Assembly: GCA_020740775.1 (NCBI GenBank)
Contig: JAHEWK010000008.1
Coordinates: 496,001-560,000, forward strand
Source of the DNA: Ilyonectria destructans
Lineage: Eukaryota; Ascomycota; Sordariomycetes; Hypocreales; Nectriaceae
Length of the DNA stretch: 64,000 nucleotides
Direction: 5' to 3'
Shown: positions 43,929 to 56,546 of the stretch, in pieces
Layout: every line of letters starts with the position of its first letter
How positions within the stretch are numbered: position 1 is the stretch's first letter
Position numbers and translations under genes: made by a program
The notes under the pieces: model-generated
Seen by the model: the letters and a program-made list of their open reading frames with translations, nothing else
What the model was told of the DNA's origin: nothing
Databases searched by the model: none

Positions 43929-45617
43929 TCATGCTGCCGATATTTTGACCTTTTCCACCTCAAGCGTCTCCATATCCACAATCACCAGCTCTCTGGATTC
44001 TGCGAATGAGGGTACCGTGATGAGCCTCACTTCTTGGCCTTCAAGACCTTGGATCACCTTGGTTGAGAAATGCGGTTGGCAGCCAACAAAGTAAAGATGC
44101 GGGCAGGCTTTCATAACGAATGGGTCATCATCCTGGAACGGGTAACTCCCTAAGAGATCCAAATTAGTGACTTGGGCCAAGGATAAAACATTACAATGAC
44201 TTACATAACGTGTCGGGGGCAGTTGGAGCAGAGCACCGCCAGCGGCACATGGCTTCCATCATACCGAGACGATCATCACTGTCCACATATTTGAAGACGT
44301 CATTCACGTTTTGGCCGCCCGTACCCAGGATCCTCCATCCATCTACCTCGCCTTCCCAGGGGTTTGTGACGGCATCAAACCAGCCAGGTTGGTTAGCAGG
44401 ACTCGATGGGTCCTTCGAGTATGCTCTGGCCGAGGGAAACATAGCTGTGTGGATGGGTTGTTGGGGATAACTGGCGTTGGCCGGGTCCTCGGCGCCGGGG
44501 AGGAGTGTCACGGGCATGGAAGGGAGGAGCTCGGCCAGGAAGTTATCGAACAGCTGTGAGGGGAGCGGATTGTAGGAGTTCGCATCGTAACCGTACTTCT
44601 TGTTGGCCTTCTTTTCATCTGTGGCCGCGTCTGGCTTGCGGTCGGTTGTGGAGATTGAATTGCCGGCGATGATGAGCCGGCTGATCTGGGAGATTTCGGT
44701 TTGCGCAGCAGGACTTAAAGCCTCGCCAAGGAGATATTCAACGAGGATGTCAAGGTCGAGTGCGTGGGAGGCATCGCTGTCGGAGAAGGACAAGCCAGAC
44801 ACGATGGCAATCTTCTTGTTGCCACTCGACTTAGTCGGGGCGTCAGCCATGTCCTCGTCCTCATCCTTGACCTCCCTCTTTGTGGTTCCGTTCGAAGCGG
44901 CAGGTTTTGATAGGGTCCAGCGCTCGGGTTGCGGGCACAGGTCGGGGAACTTGACGTCGATGATTTCGAGCTCGCCATTGGCGTTTTCGGTTCCCATGAC
45001 GGCGATGATGCAGCCTGTCACGAGGTGGATTGTCTTGAGCATGTCTCCGACTAAGCGGATGCGACCCGACTCGTCTTCAAGCATGGTTTGGTCGGAGCCG
45101 TCTTCGGAGAAGTACTTGAGGGTCGAGATGGGGGCAGATATCCAGCGCTTCATGCCAAGTTAGCTATCAGTTAACGACCTGGGCCAATCGCGGAGGGGAG
45201 CTCACGTCTTTAGACACATCTTCCAGAATGCTGGGCTTGAGAGACATATCCATGTAAACTGTTCCCGTAACCCAGCACAGTTCTCCCTGGCGCACATCGA
45301 GGACACGCGGGACCTGCTTCGCCGTCTCGCTGGCGATGACGGTATTGCTCCATGATGCGGCAGCAACCTCGTCAACAGCGGGCTTAATCTTGGTGAGGCG
45401 CAGGAAGTACATGTCGCCAAATTGCTGCTTGTAGCTTCGCTGCTTTTCGAGGGCGAAAGAGTCGAGGGGCTTGTAGGAGGAGGGAGCTCGGGACGGCACC
45501 TGGTGGGCGGTATCGCTAGGATCGGTCAGACGAAGCCATTCGCATTCGCAGGGAGTGAAGGAAAACGTACGAAGGCTTTTGGAGCAAGCTCCCGGCGACA
45601 TCTTCGAGTGCGACCAT
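43929..45617 (-). CDS. POL31: DNA polymerase delta subunit 2 (Pol31/Cdc1)
   Basis: A 506-aa B-subunit of replicative DNA polymerase delta, which bridges the catalytic subunit and Pol32. Four exons: 45617-45571 (MVALEDVAGSLLQKP), 45515-45206, 45147-44205 and 44149-43929; all junctions in frame, the third intron using an AAG acceptor. The OB-fold part has SYKQQFGDMYFLRLTKIKP and GELCWVTGTVYMDMSLKPSIL, then RIRLVGDMLKTIHLVTGCII. The inactive calcineurin-like phosphoesterase domain includes IAIVSGLSF, RLIIAGNSIS, LLPSMPVTLLPGAEDPAN, ILGTGGQNVNDVFKY and SAPTAPDTL-WSYPFQDDDPFV. A short acidic/Lys insert (REVKDEDEDMADAP) lies after the OB fold. An upstream ATG at 45752 is in frame but gives an unlikely low-complexity extension. 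Confidence 0.95.
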
Positions 45618-46169
45618 CGTGGCAGCGGCGATGGGGCCGCAGATTGGGTGGTGATGCGTGGGTTGTGGAATTGACGTTGTCGTCGTGGAGTCGAAATAGT
45701 TGACTTGCAACTTGGCCGCAGACGCGTTGGAGAAGCTGGTCCCGCGTCGCACGTGAAATTCTGGCGTAGAGTGGCTTAAAGCGCCCCGGACCGGGCTTCC
45801 TCTTCTGGACGGGATAGTGGAGTGGAGGGTCGCTACAGGGCACCCGATAAGAGTTTTCAGTGGGTAACGTGCCAGGGTTGGGCGGTGAAGTCACTGAATC
45901 ATAGCGGGGTCGCCGTGGTGCCCCGCCATCAGCTTCACCACAGCCCGTCGCCCGTCTTATTAATTGAGGGAAAATCCATTTCTCAAGACGTTTGCTCTGC
46001 TGATCAGATCAACATTTTATTCAAGAAGGGCTTTTAGGTAGGCACTCACCCCGTCGAAGAATACTCTCGTGACCCTCGACTCACATATCGTTAGAAATAC
46101 TCCCAAGAATCGTCCAGCAACCATCAAACCCATTCCTCATTCGCCAAGTCTTCGCCACTTTCATTCACA
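45618..46169. promoter_or_regulatory. Divergent promoter of POL31 and CAF16 homologues
   Basis: About 550 bp between two genes read outward. The right 100 bases are C/A-rich and end in TTCACAATGGC, a good start context for CAF16. No TATA box recognised. A shared bidirectional promoter is inferred from layout. Confidence 0.45.
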
Positions 46170-47030
46170 ATGGCTCCCCAGAAACCTCCTCGCGTTGAAG
46201 TCAAGGACTTGACTTACACGTTTCCCGACTATTCAACCGGAATCCGCAACATCTGCTTAGATCTTCCTCCTCGTTCTCGGACTCTCCTTATCGGTGCGAA
46301 TGGAGCAGGCAAGACGACACTCCTCCGTCTCCTCGCCGGCAAGCGCCTTGCCCCCAGTGACACCATCTCCATCTGCGGTGTCGATCCCTTCAAGGAGAGC
46401 CTGCAGGGCGTCACCTACCTTGGCCTCGAATGGGTCCTGAACCCCATCGTCCGCACCGACATTGGTGTCAATGAGCTGCTGGCCTCCGTCGGCGGCGACG
46501 CTTACCCGGAGCGTCGCGAGGAGCTTGTCTTGATGCTTGACATTGACACCAACTGGCGCATGCACGCTGTGTCTGACGGCGAGCGTCGCCGCGTCCAGTT
46601 GGCGATGGGTCTGCTGCGACCTTGGACTGTTCTTTTCCTTGACGAGATCACTGTTGACCTCGATGTCCTGAGCCGTGCCGAATTCCTCGGCTGGTTGAAG
46701 CGCGAGACTGAGATACGCGAGTGCACCATCGTCTACGCCACCCATATCTTGGATAACCTCGCTGGCTGGCCCACTCATCTCGCCCACATGCATCTCGGCA
46801 CTGTCAAGGAGTGGGATGAGGCCGACAAGATGCTCGCCACCATTGACGGCACTGTTGGGGCGACAGGCAACAGCCGCCTCGGTGAGCTTGTCCTCACCTG
46901 GCTGAGGGAGGATCTCAAGGCTCGAGGCCCGCGAACCGCCATGAAAAGAAACCCCGAAGGCAAGACTTATGGCTTCGGCGGCATGCAGGTGGGCGGCTAT
47001 GGCGATGAGTCCAAGCAGCGAGAGGTTTAA
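46170..47030 (+). CDS. CAF16: CAF16-like soluble ABC ATPase (CCR4-associated factor)
   Basis: A 286-aa intronless ABC-type ATPase without transmembrane helices, matching yeast Caf16 (about 289 aa), which associates with the CCR4-NOT transcription/mRNA decay complex. Walker A is GANGAGKTT (42-50). The signature motif is altered to VSDGERRRVQ, and Walker B is VLFLDEITVDLD, followed by the H-loop YATHILDNLAGW. The N-terminus starts VEVKDLTYTFPDY; the C-terminus is Gly-rich (KTYGFGGMQVGGYGDE). Third codon positions are strongly C/G-biased, suggesting good expression. A 269-codon antisense frame is a result of this bias. Confidence 0.94.
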   Translation: MAPQKPPRVEVKDLTYTFPDYSTGIRNICLDLPPRSRTLLIGANGAGKTTLLRLLAGKRLAPSDTISICGVDPFKESLQGVTYLGLEWVLNPIVRTDIGVNELLASVGGDAYPERREELVLMLDIDTNWRMHAVSDGERRRVQLAMGLLRPWTVLFLDEITVDLDVLSRAEFLGWLKRETEIRECTIVYATHILDNLAGWPTHLAHMHLGTVKEWDEADKMLATIDGTVGATGNSRLGELVLTWLREDLKARGPRTAMKRNPEGKTYGFGGMQVGGYGDESKQREV

Positions 47031-47524
47031 GGAAAGACGTGGCATGGAAGTGGGAGCTGACTCCATTGAGGGTTTCTTAACAATACCCTCAGTCTTTTAG
47101 GGGTGTGTACGAGGTGCTGGACGTGCACTTCCTTTCTTCATTTTGGTCGGGAGTCTAAACGGGGGCGGCACTCAACTGCATTTTCGGCGTCCATTTTATC
47201 TTAAGATGCTCCCACGAGGACGAAATCGATGACGAGGGAAAGTCATTCTGGCGTTCAATTTGGCAGAAAACAGTCCTCAACCCTGGATTCTGCGGCGTTT
47301 GATCTGTTTCAACACTTCATGTGGCGGTAAGGACAGGATATCGCGGGTTGGTTTATTTTGGATTTGATGTCTGGCTTTTTATTCATATATCTGTACTTGA
47401 TACCCTGTATTTCAACCAAGGGGACAGAGGCTATTGTCCACTTCAACTAGACAAGTCCTAAATGAAGCATTTCTATTCTACAACATAACATTGTATCATC
47501 GCGTCAGATACGATCCCAGTAGAC
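47031..47524. other. Convergent intergenic spacer
   Basis: About 490 bp between CAF16 (plus) and CENP-I (minus); AT-rich 3' UTR-like sequence on both sides. Nothing else recognised. Confidence 0.5.
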
Positions 47525-49965
47525 TCATTGCGTCGAACTTTGGGTTGCCTTGCCTTCCATCAGGCTCCTCACAACCTTCATCGTGTTTTTGAGGAGCTCG
47601 GTAATGCCCGGAAGTTCATTGGCACTCAGTGTTGCCAGGACATCGACGCGGTAGTCTTTCCAGCTGAGGTTTATCCCGCCAGAGCTAGGTAGACGAGCCA
47701 GGCTGTTCTGTGTCACTGGCCCGGCGTGTCGAGTTCTGATTGACCGGTCCCTCTCCATCCCAGCGTCCTCGAGTTCTCGCACCACTCGGATACTCTGCAA
47801 ACAGAGTACAGGCGAGTATGACAGACCGAAAATCGAATCAAGGGAAAAGGTCTTGTCTACTGATGAGACATATGTGGTCAGGGTGGGGACTAAGGATCGC
47901 GGGACCATACACCCAAGCGCGTTGGTGTCGTTGTCAGTGAAGGCGCGTCCCCGCCAAAAGCAATTGCAAACATCCATGAGGAAGCCATTGTAGAGATCGA
48001 CGTACGTCCTATTGTACGACGCGGTGTCAATACGGTTGCTTGAATTGTGGCGTGCCTTGGTCTGCATGGCAATATCGAAGCCCTTCCGGTAGCACGCGAG
48101 TATGCTGCACATGCGCGAGACGACTGCGAGCGAACTGCTAAAGAGGAGAATGTAGACGAGCGCAGGGGGAGGAAGTTCTATGCAGATGTACTGTTTTAGG
48201 ATATCATGAGAGACGAGACGGACATTTTGCTCGTAGAACTCGAGTATCGCTGAACGGGTAGATATGGTTGGGGAGGTTTGGGCGAGCGTGAGAGCAAGCG
48301 GGTTAACATGGTTTATGAGGGCGGTGACGATCCCAGTGGCATTTTCAGGCACGTCGTCGTTTGACTGGAGTATGCTGGTCCAGTGGTGAAGTAGATGGTT
48401 ATACAAAGAAAGAAGAGCCAGCTGGGATTCTGGTGTGTTGTCAAGTGTTACATTTTCCAGGGGCTGGAAAATGTGCTGGTACAGCTCTGGGGGGAGTTAG
48501 CGAGCCCTGAGCAGATATGTGCCAGTACTCACCTTGGAAGTCGAGGAATGGAGAATAAGAGAGGATTTCGAACATAGCATCCCGTCGACCAGAGCCATTC
48601 CACAAAGGAAGAAAGCGAGCAAAGAAGTTCAGTATGAGGGGTGGTAGTTTCTGGTCTGGTTAGCAGAGCTTCAGAGAGTGCACTGATGACGGGCATATAT
48701 GTACCTTGGACGACACGACATAATCCCTGAGGATATCCAAGACATCAAAAAGCACAGCCTCTTCAGCATCACCGTCGATGACATCCTGGAGAGCCGAGTT
48801 GAGCCAATTTGCTATCCGCTGGTCCGCCTCGTCACTGGGTCGTAATAAAATCAGTTTCTGCAGGAGAGGATCGGCCAAGACAGCCACGAGCTGATTCGGT
48901 AGCTCAATCTTTTCCAGATTCCGGACGAAACCAGTGGTGTTTTCAATCTCTTCCAGGGTCACCGAATCCTGCAGATGTCAGTCCGATGTCTTTGTTCACT
49001 TCATGGACACGTACCTCGGTTGCGTGGGATGTATGGACGAGGGGGATGAGTTTGTTGCGTTGACTTCGGGTGATGGGTCGATGAACTCGGAAACCATCCC
49101 GTGGTCGAGTGAGGCTGTCTTCAGATTGTTGTAGATGCGCATCTTGGATTTCATCTAGCCGTTCGCGCCATTGGGGGTCTGGGTGCTTGAAAGCAGATGC
49201 CCTGCCTCGCACGGCTTCCCCGACGATAACTTCGGGATAGTAATCCTTGAAAACCCTTAGAAGACCAATTAAACAAGGATCATTTCCTGTCTGTCTTGAA
49301 AGATCAAGACTGTTGGAGTGTCAGCGTGTATGGATCAAACGCGCAGAGTGGGGGACTAACAGTGCCTGTATCCTGAACGGCCGAACGTGTTTGCGCCGAG
49401 TCACAAGCGCGAGGAGATGACTGAGGTTTGGTCTATAAAGCGGTTAGGCATGCGCTGGGGAAGAAGTCATCCGTACCTACCGGGTGGCAGCGGTATCAAG
49501 AAGATTGAAGAGAACTGGATACGCTTGCGAGAGAATCTGGGGAGATTTGAGGGCATGGTAAACCATGATGAGCCATCTCAACAGTGCTGCTTGCAGAGGC
49601 AGGGATGGCTTGATCTTGCCGTGGCCAAGACAGGAGACGACCCGAAGGACAACGTCGCGAGACACCGGTGCAGCAGGGTAGAGATTCCTCGTAATAGCCG
49701 TGAGACTGGCTTGGTCCAGGTGACTCGGCGTAGTGACGAGGTTGATCAAGTCGTCGAGAGTGTCGGGAAGGACACCCCATTCATAGGAGAGCGAAGTTAG
49801 GCTGGCCACGGTAGGTTTGATATCCGAGGTGCGAGATTTGGTCGGGAGTTTTGAAGCTGTGGATTCATTTAGCAAGGGTTAGGTGGACTGATATGAAGAT
49901 GCTATGAACTCACCCTCGACAACATCGCGAACGAGTAGGCGTATCTCATCATGAGCGGGAGCCAT
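47525..49965 (-). CDS. mis6: Inner kinetochore protein CENP-I / Mis6 (Ctf3)
   Basis: A 708-aa HEAT-repeat-like protein of the constitutive centromere network. Seven exons: 49965-49914, 49856-49481, 49420-49361, 49309-49015, 48968-48705, 48650-48533 and 48486-47525; all join in frame. Diagnostic blocks: SLSYEWGVLPDTLDDLINLV, HGKIKPSLPLQAALLRWLIM, YPVLFNLLDTAATRHLLALV, TRRKHVRPFRIQALLDLSRQ, VFKDYYPEVIVGEAVRGRAS, AFKHPDPQWRERLDEIQ and LPPLILNFFARFLPLWNG. In fission yeast Mis6 and in yeast Ctf3 the protein is needed for CENP-A loading or for kinetochore assembly. The C-terminal half is less conserved, all-helical. Length is typical (about 700-750 aa). Assignment rests on the characteristic central motifs and the gene structure that restores them. 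Confidence 0.93.
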
Positions 49966-52187
49966 GACGTTCTTGCCCCACGCGCATTCAATCCGGCAAT
50001 AGGACAGTCAGGCAGAGGCAAAATAAGTTGGAGGTGGTAAAATGCCTCTGGAGTTGCCTGTAGTTCCCTCGCCGATTGACCGAGTCACGGGGCCGAAGAG
50101 ACGGAGGGGAGGAGTCGGCGCGGGCGTGAATAGGTGGGACGTTACCGGGACGCGTCTCACGGAGCCAAGACGCGTCTTTCGGAGGTTTAGCGGGGCACAG
50201 TCGGAATCGCCCACCAAGCCCTTAGGTCCAGGGCACTAAGCCGCTAAAACACAAGCACCAAGCCCGCTGAGCCCGCTAAAGCCACGAGCACTAAAGCCCC
50301 GAACTTCAGTTACCCAACTTGGCCAGCGTAGGTACCCACTGCGGACACCCGCTGCAACATCACTAAGCCCACTGAAGCGATTCTTCGTAGTCATCGCGCA
50401 ATTGACGGAGCATTGGCACAAACAAGCAACACCGGCGGGACAGCGGTCTAATTCAACGACGACCTCGTGGCTCGAGATGTGTGCTCGTGGTCTTTCTGGA
50501 GTCTAGAATTTACCCCAGAAAGCCCCATCAATAACCCGCAAAGCCGGCCACGTTATTGGATGATGGCTACGGGCCAACATGCCTAGACGGGTAGCCACCT
50601 CGCGGGCGGCCTAACTGAACATGTGGGATCATCATGCCCTCGTCATCGTCAACCTAAACTGGACTGCAAGAACGGGCGCGGAAGAAAAAAAAAACATGGA
50701 TTCTAATGCGCTCTTGCACTGTGTGAGGTGACAGAACAGACAACCTGCGTTGTCACAGCATTGCACACCGACGGACCGACTGGCCGCTCCTTCCTGCCCA
50801 GGATACAAACGCTGCCTCACTCCTGCCCTTTCGCACCAGTGCCGAGCTCGAGACATTCACGGTTCTAGATCTTGTCCCTCCCCCACACTACAGCTTAATC
50901 AACGCATCTTGCTAGAATCCCTCCCATCCCTGATTTATTTGCACGCGAACGCTGCTCTTGGGCGCACAAGAATCGAATGACACCGTCTTATTTTCCCGAC
51001 TCATCCCACGCAGCACAAATGCCCGCCGACCATGCGACGTTGCCCTCAACCTGCCTGCCCCGGGACAACATCCCTGGCCAGTCAAGCCAGGTTCGCCAGC
51101 ACCAACCCCCACGAATTGAAGCACGATGCCCAAGTAGAATGGATTCTTCTCGACTTGGAATGGCCGCCCGTTGGGGTTTTCGCACGGGGTGGAGAAGACG
51201 CACAATGTCGGGGTATTTGGCAAGCCGAAGCGCTGCGCCCGATCCCATTTGGATCCATCTCGCAAGATGGCTTCAACCAGCGGGTGGGAGGTGTTGAGAA
51301 AAAGAAAGAAGAAAGAAAAGAAAAAAAGGTTCCACTTTCCGATCAAATTTGCATCGACACTCAGCGTCTACCTGTACTCACCGTTCAAAGGTCTTCGATG
51401 CCATTGAGCTGGAGGTGTCACTGCGCCTGTGGTCCGGCTTCCCCTCCCTTGCCAATAGCCTCGCCTTTTGCCTGCCGACGTGCGTCTTGTGTAACCCTCG
51501 GTCAACCTCACGCATGAGAAAACTCCATCATAGTGCCCCCGGATACCCGTATTTCCATCCTTGAGAGCCTGTTGCCGCCGGGCCCCGGCCGGTCGTCACT
51601 GTGGCCGAGTACCGGTACCAGATCCTTGCGCACCCCTGGTCACCACAGGTTCACCATACCCCAGTGCATCGCAGCAGCGGCTGGTGCTGATGCCAATGGC
51701 CGCTGGACGCTTCGTCCCATCTACCCCCACTCATCTAACCCATTTCTGATCTCTACATGTATCTGGTCGGGCAAAACCACGGGACACCCCCAGACTACGC
51801 CATACCTACTCGTCGCCGTCAACTTGACTCGATCTGCAGACCGCCTGCCCGTCTGCTCAATTTCATCCCGTCGGCGGGGATCCCCATCCCTCATTTCTTC
51901 CTCAGCTCATTTCTTCCGCTAGTGAGACCTCAATCGCAGACGAGGTTCGCTGCTACACGCTAACCCTCTGGCGCCCTTTCGACAAGCTCCGGCAGATAGG
52001 TAACAGAGCCACCTCGTCCTAGAGACAGACACCTCAAATCCTCACTGAGACACCCGACAAGCCCCAGTTGCCGGCTAAGTGGGTTGGGCACAAGTGATAA
52101 GGGACGCAGCTGCCCAGGCAATAGCCTTCCGCTTAATCGGTTTCAATCTCGTTGGTTCATGGCTCGGCCATGTGACTTCCAGCAGCA
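49966..52187. other. Intergenic between CENP-I and GNAT-domain gene
   Basis: About 2.2 kb. 50040-50460 contains many GCCCGCTAAAGCC/AAGCCC-type near-repeats; 51300-51335 is a purine run (AAGAAAGAAGAAAGAAAAG). From 51400 the plus strand is C/T-rich, like a leader. No frame resembles the NagZ-type catalytic domain that usually precedes the GNAT region found downstream. Nothing else recognised. Confidence 0.5.
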
Positions 52188-53870
52188 ATGTCAACACAGT
52201 CGCAGACCATGTCAAGTATGCGCCTCACTGCGATTCAAACCTCTGCCGCGGCTCTGTTGTGGGATCACCAAGACTCAGTTCCTTTAGGAAAGATCTTGAG
52301 TGACGGGGATTTGGTACTTCTTCTGACGCCGGCAATCATCCCTTTCAACCCGACATCAGCTGAAACTAGCGACCCCTTCGAGCCCCTCGGCCAGGCTCTG
52401 GCTCGAGTGCATCCCTGGATTCGTCACGTTCCATACATCAAAGATCGTGGCATTACTGGCGTCCATGTGGCATTCATCAAAAGGGCTAGAACGGTCATCT
52501 TCCTGCTGACCGGGTTTTCATCGACAGAAGGAGCTTACCAACTAGAGCTTGCTGACGTTGTCCGAGAAGTATGCGAAGACCGCCCACTGATTATGGTAGC
52601 ATGCTGCAAACTCCCGGATCACGAAGTCCAAGAATATGGGTTTCAAACCATGCTACAGTCTCCCGGATACTCGTCAACAGACCTGGAAACCATCGCAGCC
52701 CTTTTGATGACGGAACAACAAGGCTCAACCGGCTCCACGACGACTCCGACCAGCACCATACCTCCCCGGCAGGCATGGCCTATCCAGCCTTGGGACTATG
52801 AGCGGGACCTTGCCGAGATTCACATGTTGTGGCAGGCGTGTCTCCCAGCCCAATTCCACCTGAGTCGGTCTGCACTTGGACCACTACTAAAGCGTGATGG
52901 ATATGCAATGCATCATGTTGTGCGAAATCCATCTGACGGCAAAATCGTCGGATTCTGCGCCACATTTACCACCTTTGCCGACAGCAGCGGGGATCGCCTC
53001 ATCGGGTCGATCGCAGTCATTATCGTACGAGAAAGTTTTCGAGATCGGGGGATCGGGAGAACTCTCCATGACGAAAGCTATAGCAAGCTGAGCAAGATTC
53101 GTGGTGTGGGTCGAATTCAGGTTGGAAGCACATTTCCGCGACTGTTGTACGGACTCCCCGCTCCCGTCAGCAACCCAAAATGGTTTGAGAATCGGGGGTG
53201 GAAGCTTGGTGAGCCGAGCGCGGGGAGAGGACGGCCTGTATCTGACTGGTTTTTGCGATTCGCCGACTCTCCGATACCAACTCTGGCTTCTGCGGGGATG
53301 ACCTTCAGGGCGTGTCAAATCACTGATGCACAGCAGGTCATTGACATGGCAAGTAGGGAGTCTGAGCGAAAACTCTGCTTTGGATGGTATGATCAGTATG
53401 CCAGGACGGTGGACAGTTGTCACATGGGCGATATCATTATCGGCTTTGAAGGAGAAAACCTGGTAGCCGCGGCGATAACGTATATTCCGGACAATGGGAG
53501 CCCATGTGCGACGGATATTCCCTGGCCGGTAGCAATTGGGCAAAGGATTGGGGGAGTGTCTTGCATTTGCATCAAAGGTTGTACATCCCGCGAAAGCCAA
53601 ACCACGATGCTAACATTTTTTTTTAGACGATGACCCGGACATGGCAAACCGTCGGGATTCTGTAACAACAAGGCTGCTTCAGTCATGCCGTCAATTGCTG
53701 AACGAGAAGGGGATGGTTGGGATGTTTGTCGATGGAATCAGGTCAGACGAGAACACCTTCGTGTCTCTCGGTAAGCCAATCCGATCCCTCGTTAAAGAAC
53801 GCCACTGACCCTTTTCTGTACAGGATTCCGCAAATGGGCAGATTACAGAGATGTCTGGCGTAAGGTGTGA
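52188..53870 (+). CDS. GNAT acetyltransferase-like protein, apparent GH3-GNAT remnant without catalytic barrel
   Basis: A 526-aa protein; exons 52188-53577, 53627-53770 and 53824-53870 (introns 49 and 53 nt). Residues 1-175 (for example DLVLLLTPAIIPFNP, DPFEPLGQALARVHPWIRHV, GVHVAFIKRARTVIFLLTG, LIMVACCKLPDHEVQEYGFQ) match the C-terminal Rossmann-like domain of fungal GH3 (NagZ-type) beta-N-acetylglucosaminidases. Two GNAT modules follow: about 205-345, with the acetyl-CoA loop RESFRDRGIGRTLHDES, and about 370-525, with ANRRDSVTTRLLQSCR and FVSLGFRKWADYRDVW. In relatives these parts follow a TIM barrel with KHFPG; none is present upstream. It may be a 5'-truncated gene or a genuine GNAT-only derivative. 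Its first exon starts at ATG 52188; another Met (MSSMRLTAIQ) lies eight codons on. Enzymatic role is unknown. Confidence 0.75.
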
Positions 53871-56546
53871 GCACCAAGAAAAGACGATTGGTTGCCACAA
53901 TTATGCTGCATCACGAAGCAGGCAACAAATAACTCGGCCTCAAATACTCATCCCCGGCGACGGTGACCTGTTACGTGTCCAAATCGAATGGAAGCTTGAT
54001 ATCCAGCTCGGAGTCGAAGGCATCCCGCCTGGGAACTCAACCAACATGTTCAATCCACCGTCACTGATGCTTTTCTAGCCGGCTTCCACCTCCGGCGTTT
54101 AGCACAAAGACCGGTTTCTTGTGTATACAATATCTGGAAAGAATGTCCTTGTCATCATGCGCGAAGACTTGTGCTGGCCGGTTCTTAATGATCGAATCAT
54201 GCAATAGTTCGATCGTCGATTCACCTACCTGCTATACACAACAAAAGATGTGGCTTGTCCCGGAGGTGTATTATTGACCCGGAAGCATTGTGACGATCTG
54301 CCCCCTTTCCAGATCATCTGAACCACGTCGCTGACCAGACATGGGCGTTGAGAGTAGGCACCTGACACGGTCAGCGCGTCCATGCAGTCTTGAGCGCCAC
54401 TTTCGGCTTTGATTAACGCGCGCCACAATGTTCCAAAAGCAGGCCTGACCCCGGATCTTAATTACTTGGCTCAGATGCGCGCCGTTTGAATCGCACCCTG
54501 GCGTCTTGTGACCCGACGGGAATGGCGCTTAGCCGACGCTTCCGTTGACCGCGCAGTTCCGAAATGAAAGCATATTCGGTGGCCTTGGGCATGAATAAGT
54601 ATTTTTGTTATCCGTGAGATGTTACTCCAGCCATGTAGTTCTCGATGATAATCAGGCATGGTTGGCTGACAGGTCACCGCGCGTCAAAAGCACCCCTCCA
54701 ACAGGTTGCCATTCAGAGGAATCGCCACCGTGACGGATTGTGTGGCACGAATCCTGCAAGCAGGTGCGGGCGGCATCTACGTAAAACGGTGTCTACATCA
54801 AATCGGTCTCGACAAGGGCCGTTGCCCGCAACCCCCATTTTCGGATCCCAGCAGAGTAAGGTGGCATGCAGGTAGGTGATGGCTGGGTGATACAACCATG
54901 GAGAAGCTGAGGGTCTTTCATGACTCTTCGCAACCTAACCTAAGCAAGCCCCTAGTCGTAAAGGGTTGCGGTTGCTGGCTCAAGCTGGATGGCTCTGCAG
55001 ACGGGGATTTGTTGAGTCTGGCTTGACGTAGTATCGCTTTCGTTTCCGACTGGTCGGACGCAGCAGATGAGGAGACGGCACACGTCACGTTCCTCCACGA
55101 CGTAGGGATTACAAATGTCCGCTCGGACACAGACTGGGTCGAGCATTCCCACGCCAGCGAAGCATCTCTCGCGACATCCAGCCTCAGCCTCTCCTCGAAA
55201 TCAAGTGACTCCGTGCTGACGTTCTGGGGTCTGGGCCAAGATGCAGCGGAGTTGTGATGAAAGCTGAGCGTCCTCACTGTGACAGCCAGTGTCCAGACGG
55301 CCAGTCAGATGCTGGCCTGCCAAATGTGTTCGAATAGGCAATGCGGCATCACAGCACGTCTGGCCCAAATGGGAAGTTGCGCTGGATGGCGATGTCGGCC
55401 AACAAGCCTGTCTCGTCAGCTTCTGGCAACCCATTCATTTCCATTTCCCTCACACCGAAAGCGGGACAAGTTGATTGATCTTCTGATTCGCACCTGAGCG
55501 GCCAAGTCTCCTCTTCCCTCAGGAAGACATCTTCCCCCCCCCCCCCTGCCTACATAGAGTTGTAATGCATCCCTCCCGTCGGATTTTGTGTCACTCTGCG
55601 GCCCACCTGTCCGACCGAGTTGTCAAAAAAAAATCTTCGTATGCAGCGAGGAAACTTCCCGGGGGATTCCGCAGCCGCCCCCAGCTGTGTAACCATGGCT
55701 TGCAGGGCTATTGACGCCCAGACAACGCAGCCATCAGCCCCGTGTGTCGGCGAGCACATCGAGATGTGGGTGTGATTACGGAGTAAGTGATGGACCTGAA
55801 ACAGGCCAGTCCCAATTCTATTTCAAGGAGATTTATTAACATTCCGGCCCTGAATCTGGCTGCGATAACGGGAAATTTCCACGGCGTGGCTTGGGAATCC
55901 CTGACCAAAAATTGGTCTGGGCCTTTCTACTGGTGGTGCCAGGGTACCCAGAACAACAACGCAGCGGCGGAGAGACATGCAGGCCAGGCCGGGATGGTTG
56001 TGCAGGTTGTGCAGGTCTTGCATGTCGTGTGAGTTCACTGGTAATGGTGACGCGTGGGCTGCACCGCACTGCGGTTTCTTCCTTGAGCCTTATACCCGGC
56101 GCGGTGGCTAAAACCTCACCGAGTTTCCCTGGATGCTGGGCTACAATTCGATGTTCATGTTTCACAGACAACCCTCCAAGCGGCAATCGGTGCCAATTCC
56201 CCGCCCTCAGTCCAGCAACGCCATCCACGCCGAGAAACTTGGCGTTGATGCCGGTTAGGGCACCATGTGGTGGTGTCACGGTCGCAGGTGAATCAACTCG
56301 GATGCTGGAGATTGGCTGTCGGTCTGGGGCTGGATGTGTCCGCCAACTTGATTGAGCCAGCCAACAAGGCGCTTAACAGGATGACGAACGTGGCCAAGGT
56401 CTGATGATGGGTACGCGTGCCAAACTACCAGCCTGCAATTATCCAACGAGGCAACAAGGCGGGGTCGTCTTGTATGCAGACATGACTCGTCACAGCATTT
56501 GTCTCGCCCTCACCTCCAGACTATCTTGAGAGGCTAGCTTCCAGCC
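53871..56546. other. Intergenic, gene-poor
   Basis: About 2.7 kb. No coding frame convincing on either strand. Has a C homopolymer (55536-55545), an A run at 55625-55633 and short CAGGT/TGTGCAGG repeats near 55990-56030. The region together with the degraded gene at 56547 suggests a less constrained, accessory stretch. Confidence 0.45.

Noticed and set aside
46257..47066. 269-codon minus-strand frame over CAF16
   Set aside because: Antisense shadow of a strongly codon-biased gene; no domain or splice support.
49250..49275. Apparent one-base frameshift in CENP-I
   Set aside because: Disappeared on re-reading the sequence; exon 4 keeps frame and restores the conserved VFKDYYPEVIV block.
52887..53600. 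237-codon minus-strand frame over the GNAT gene
   Set aside because: Antisense to a spliced gene with clear GNAT motifs.
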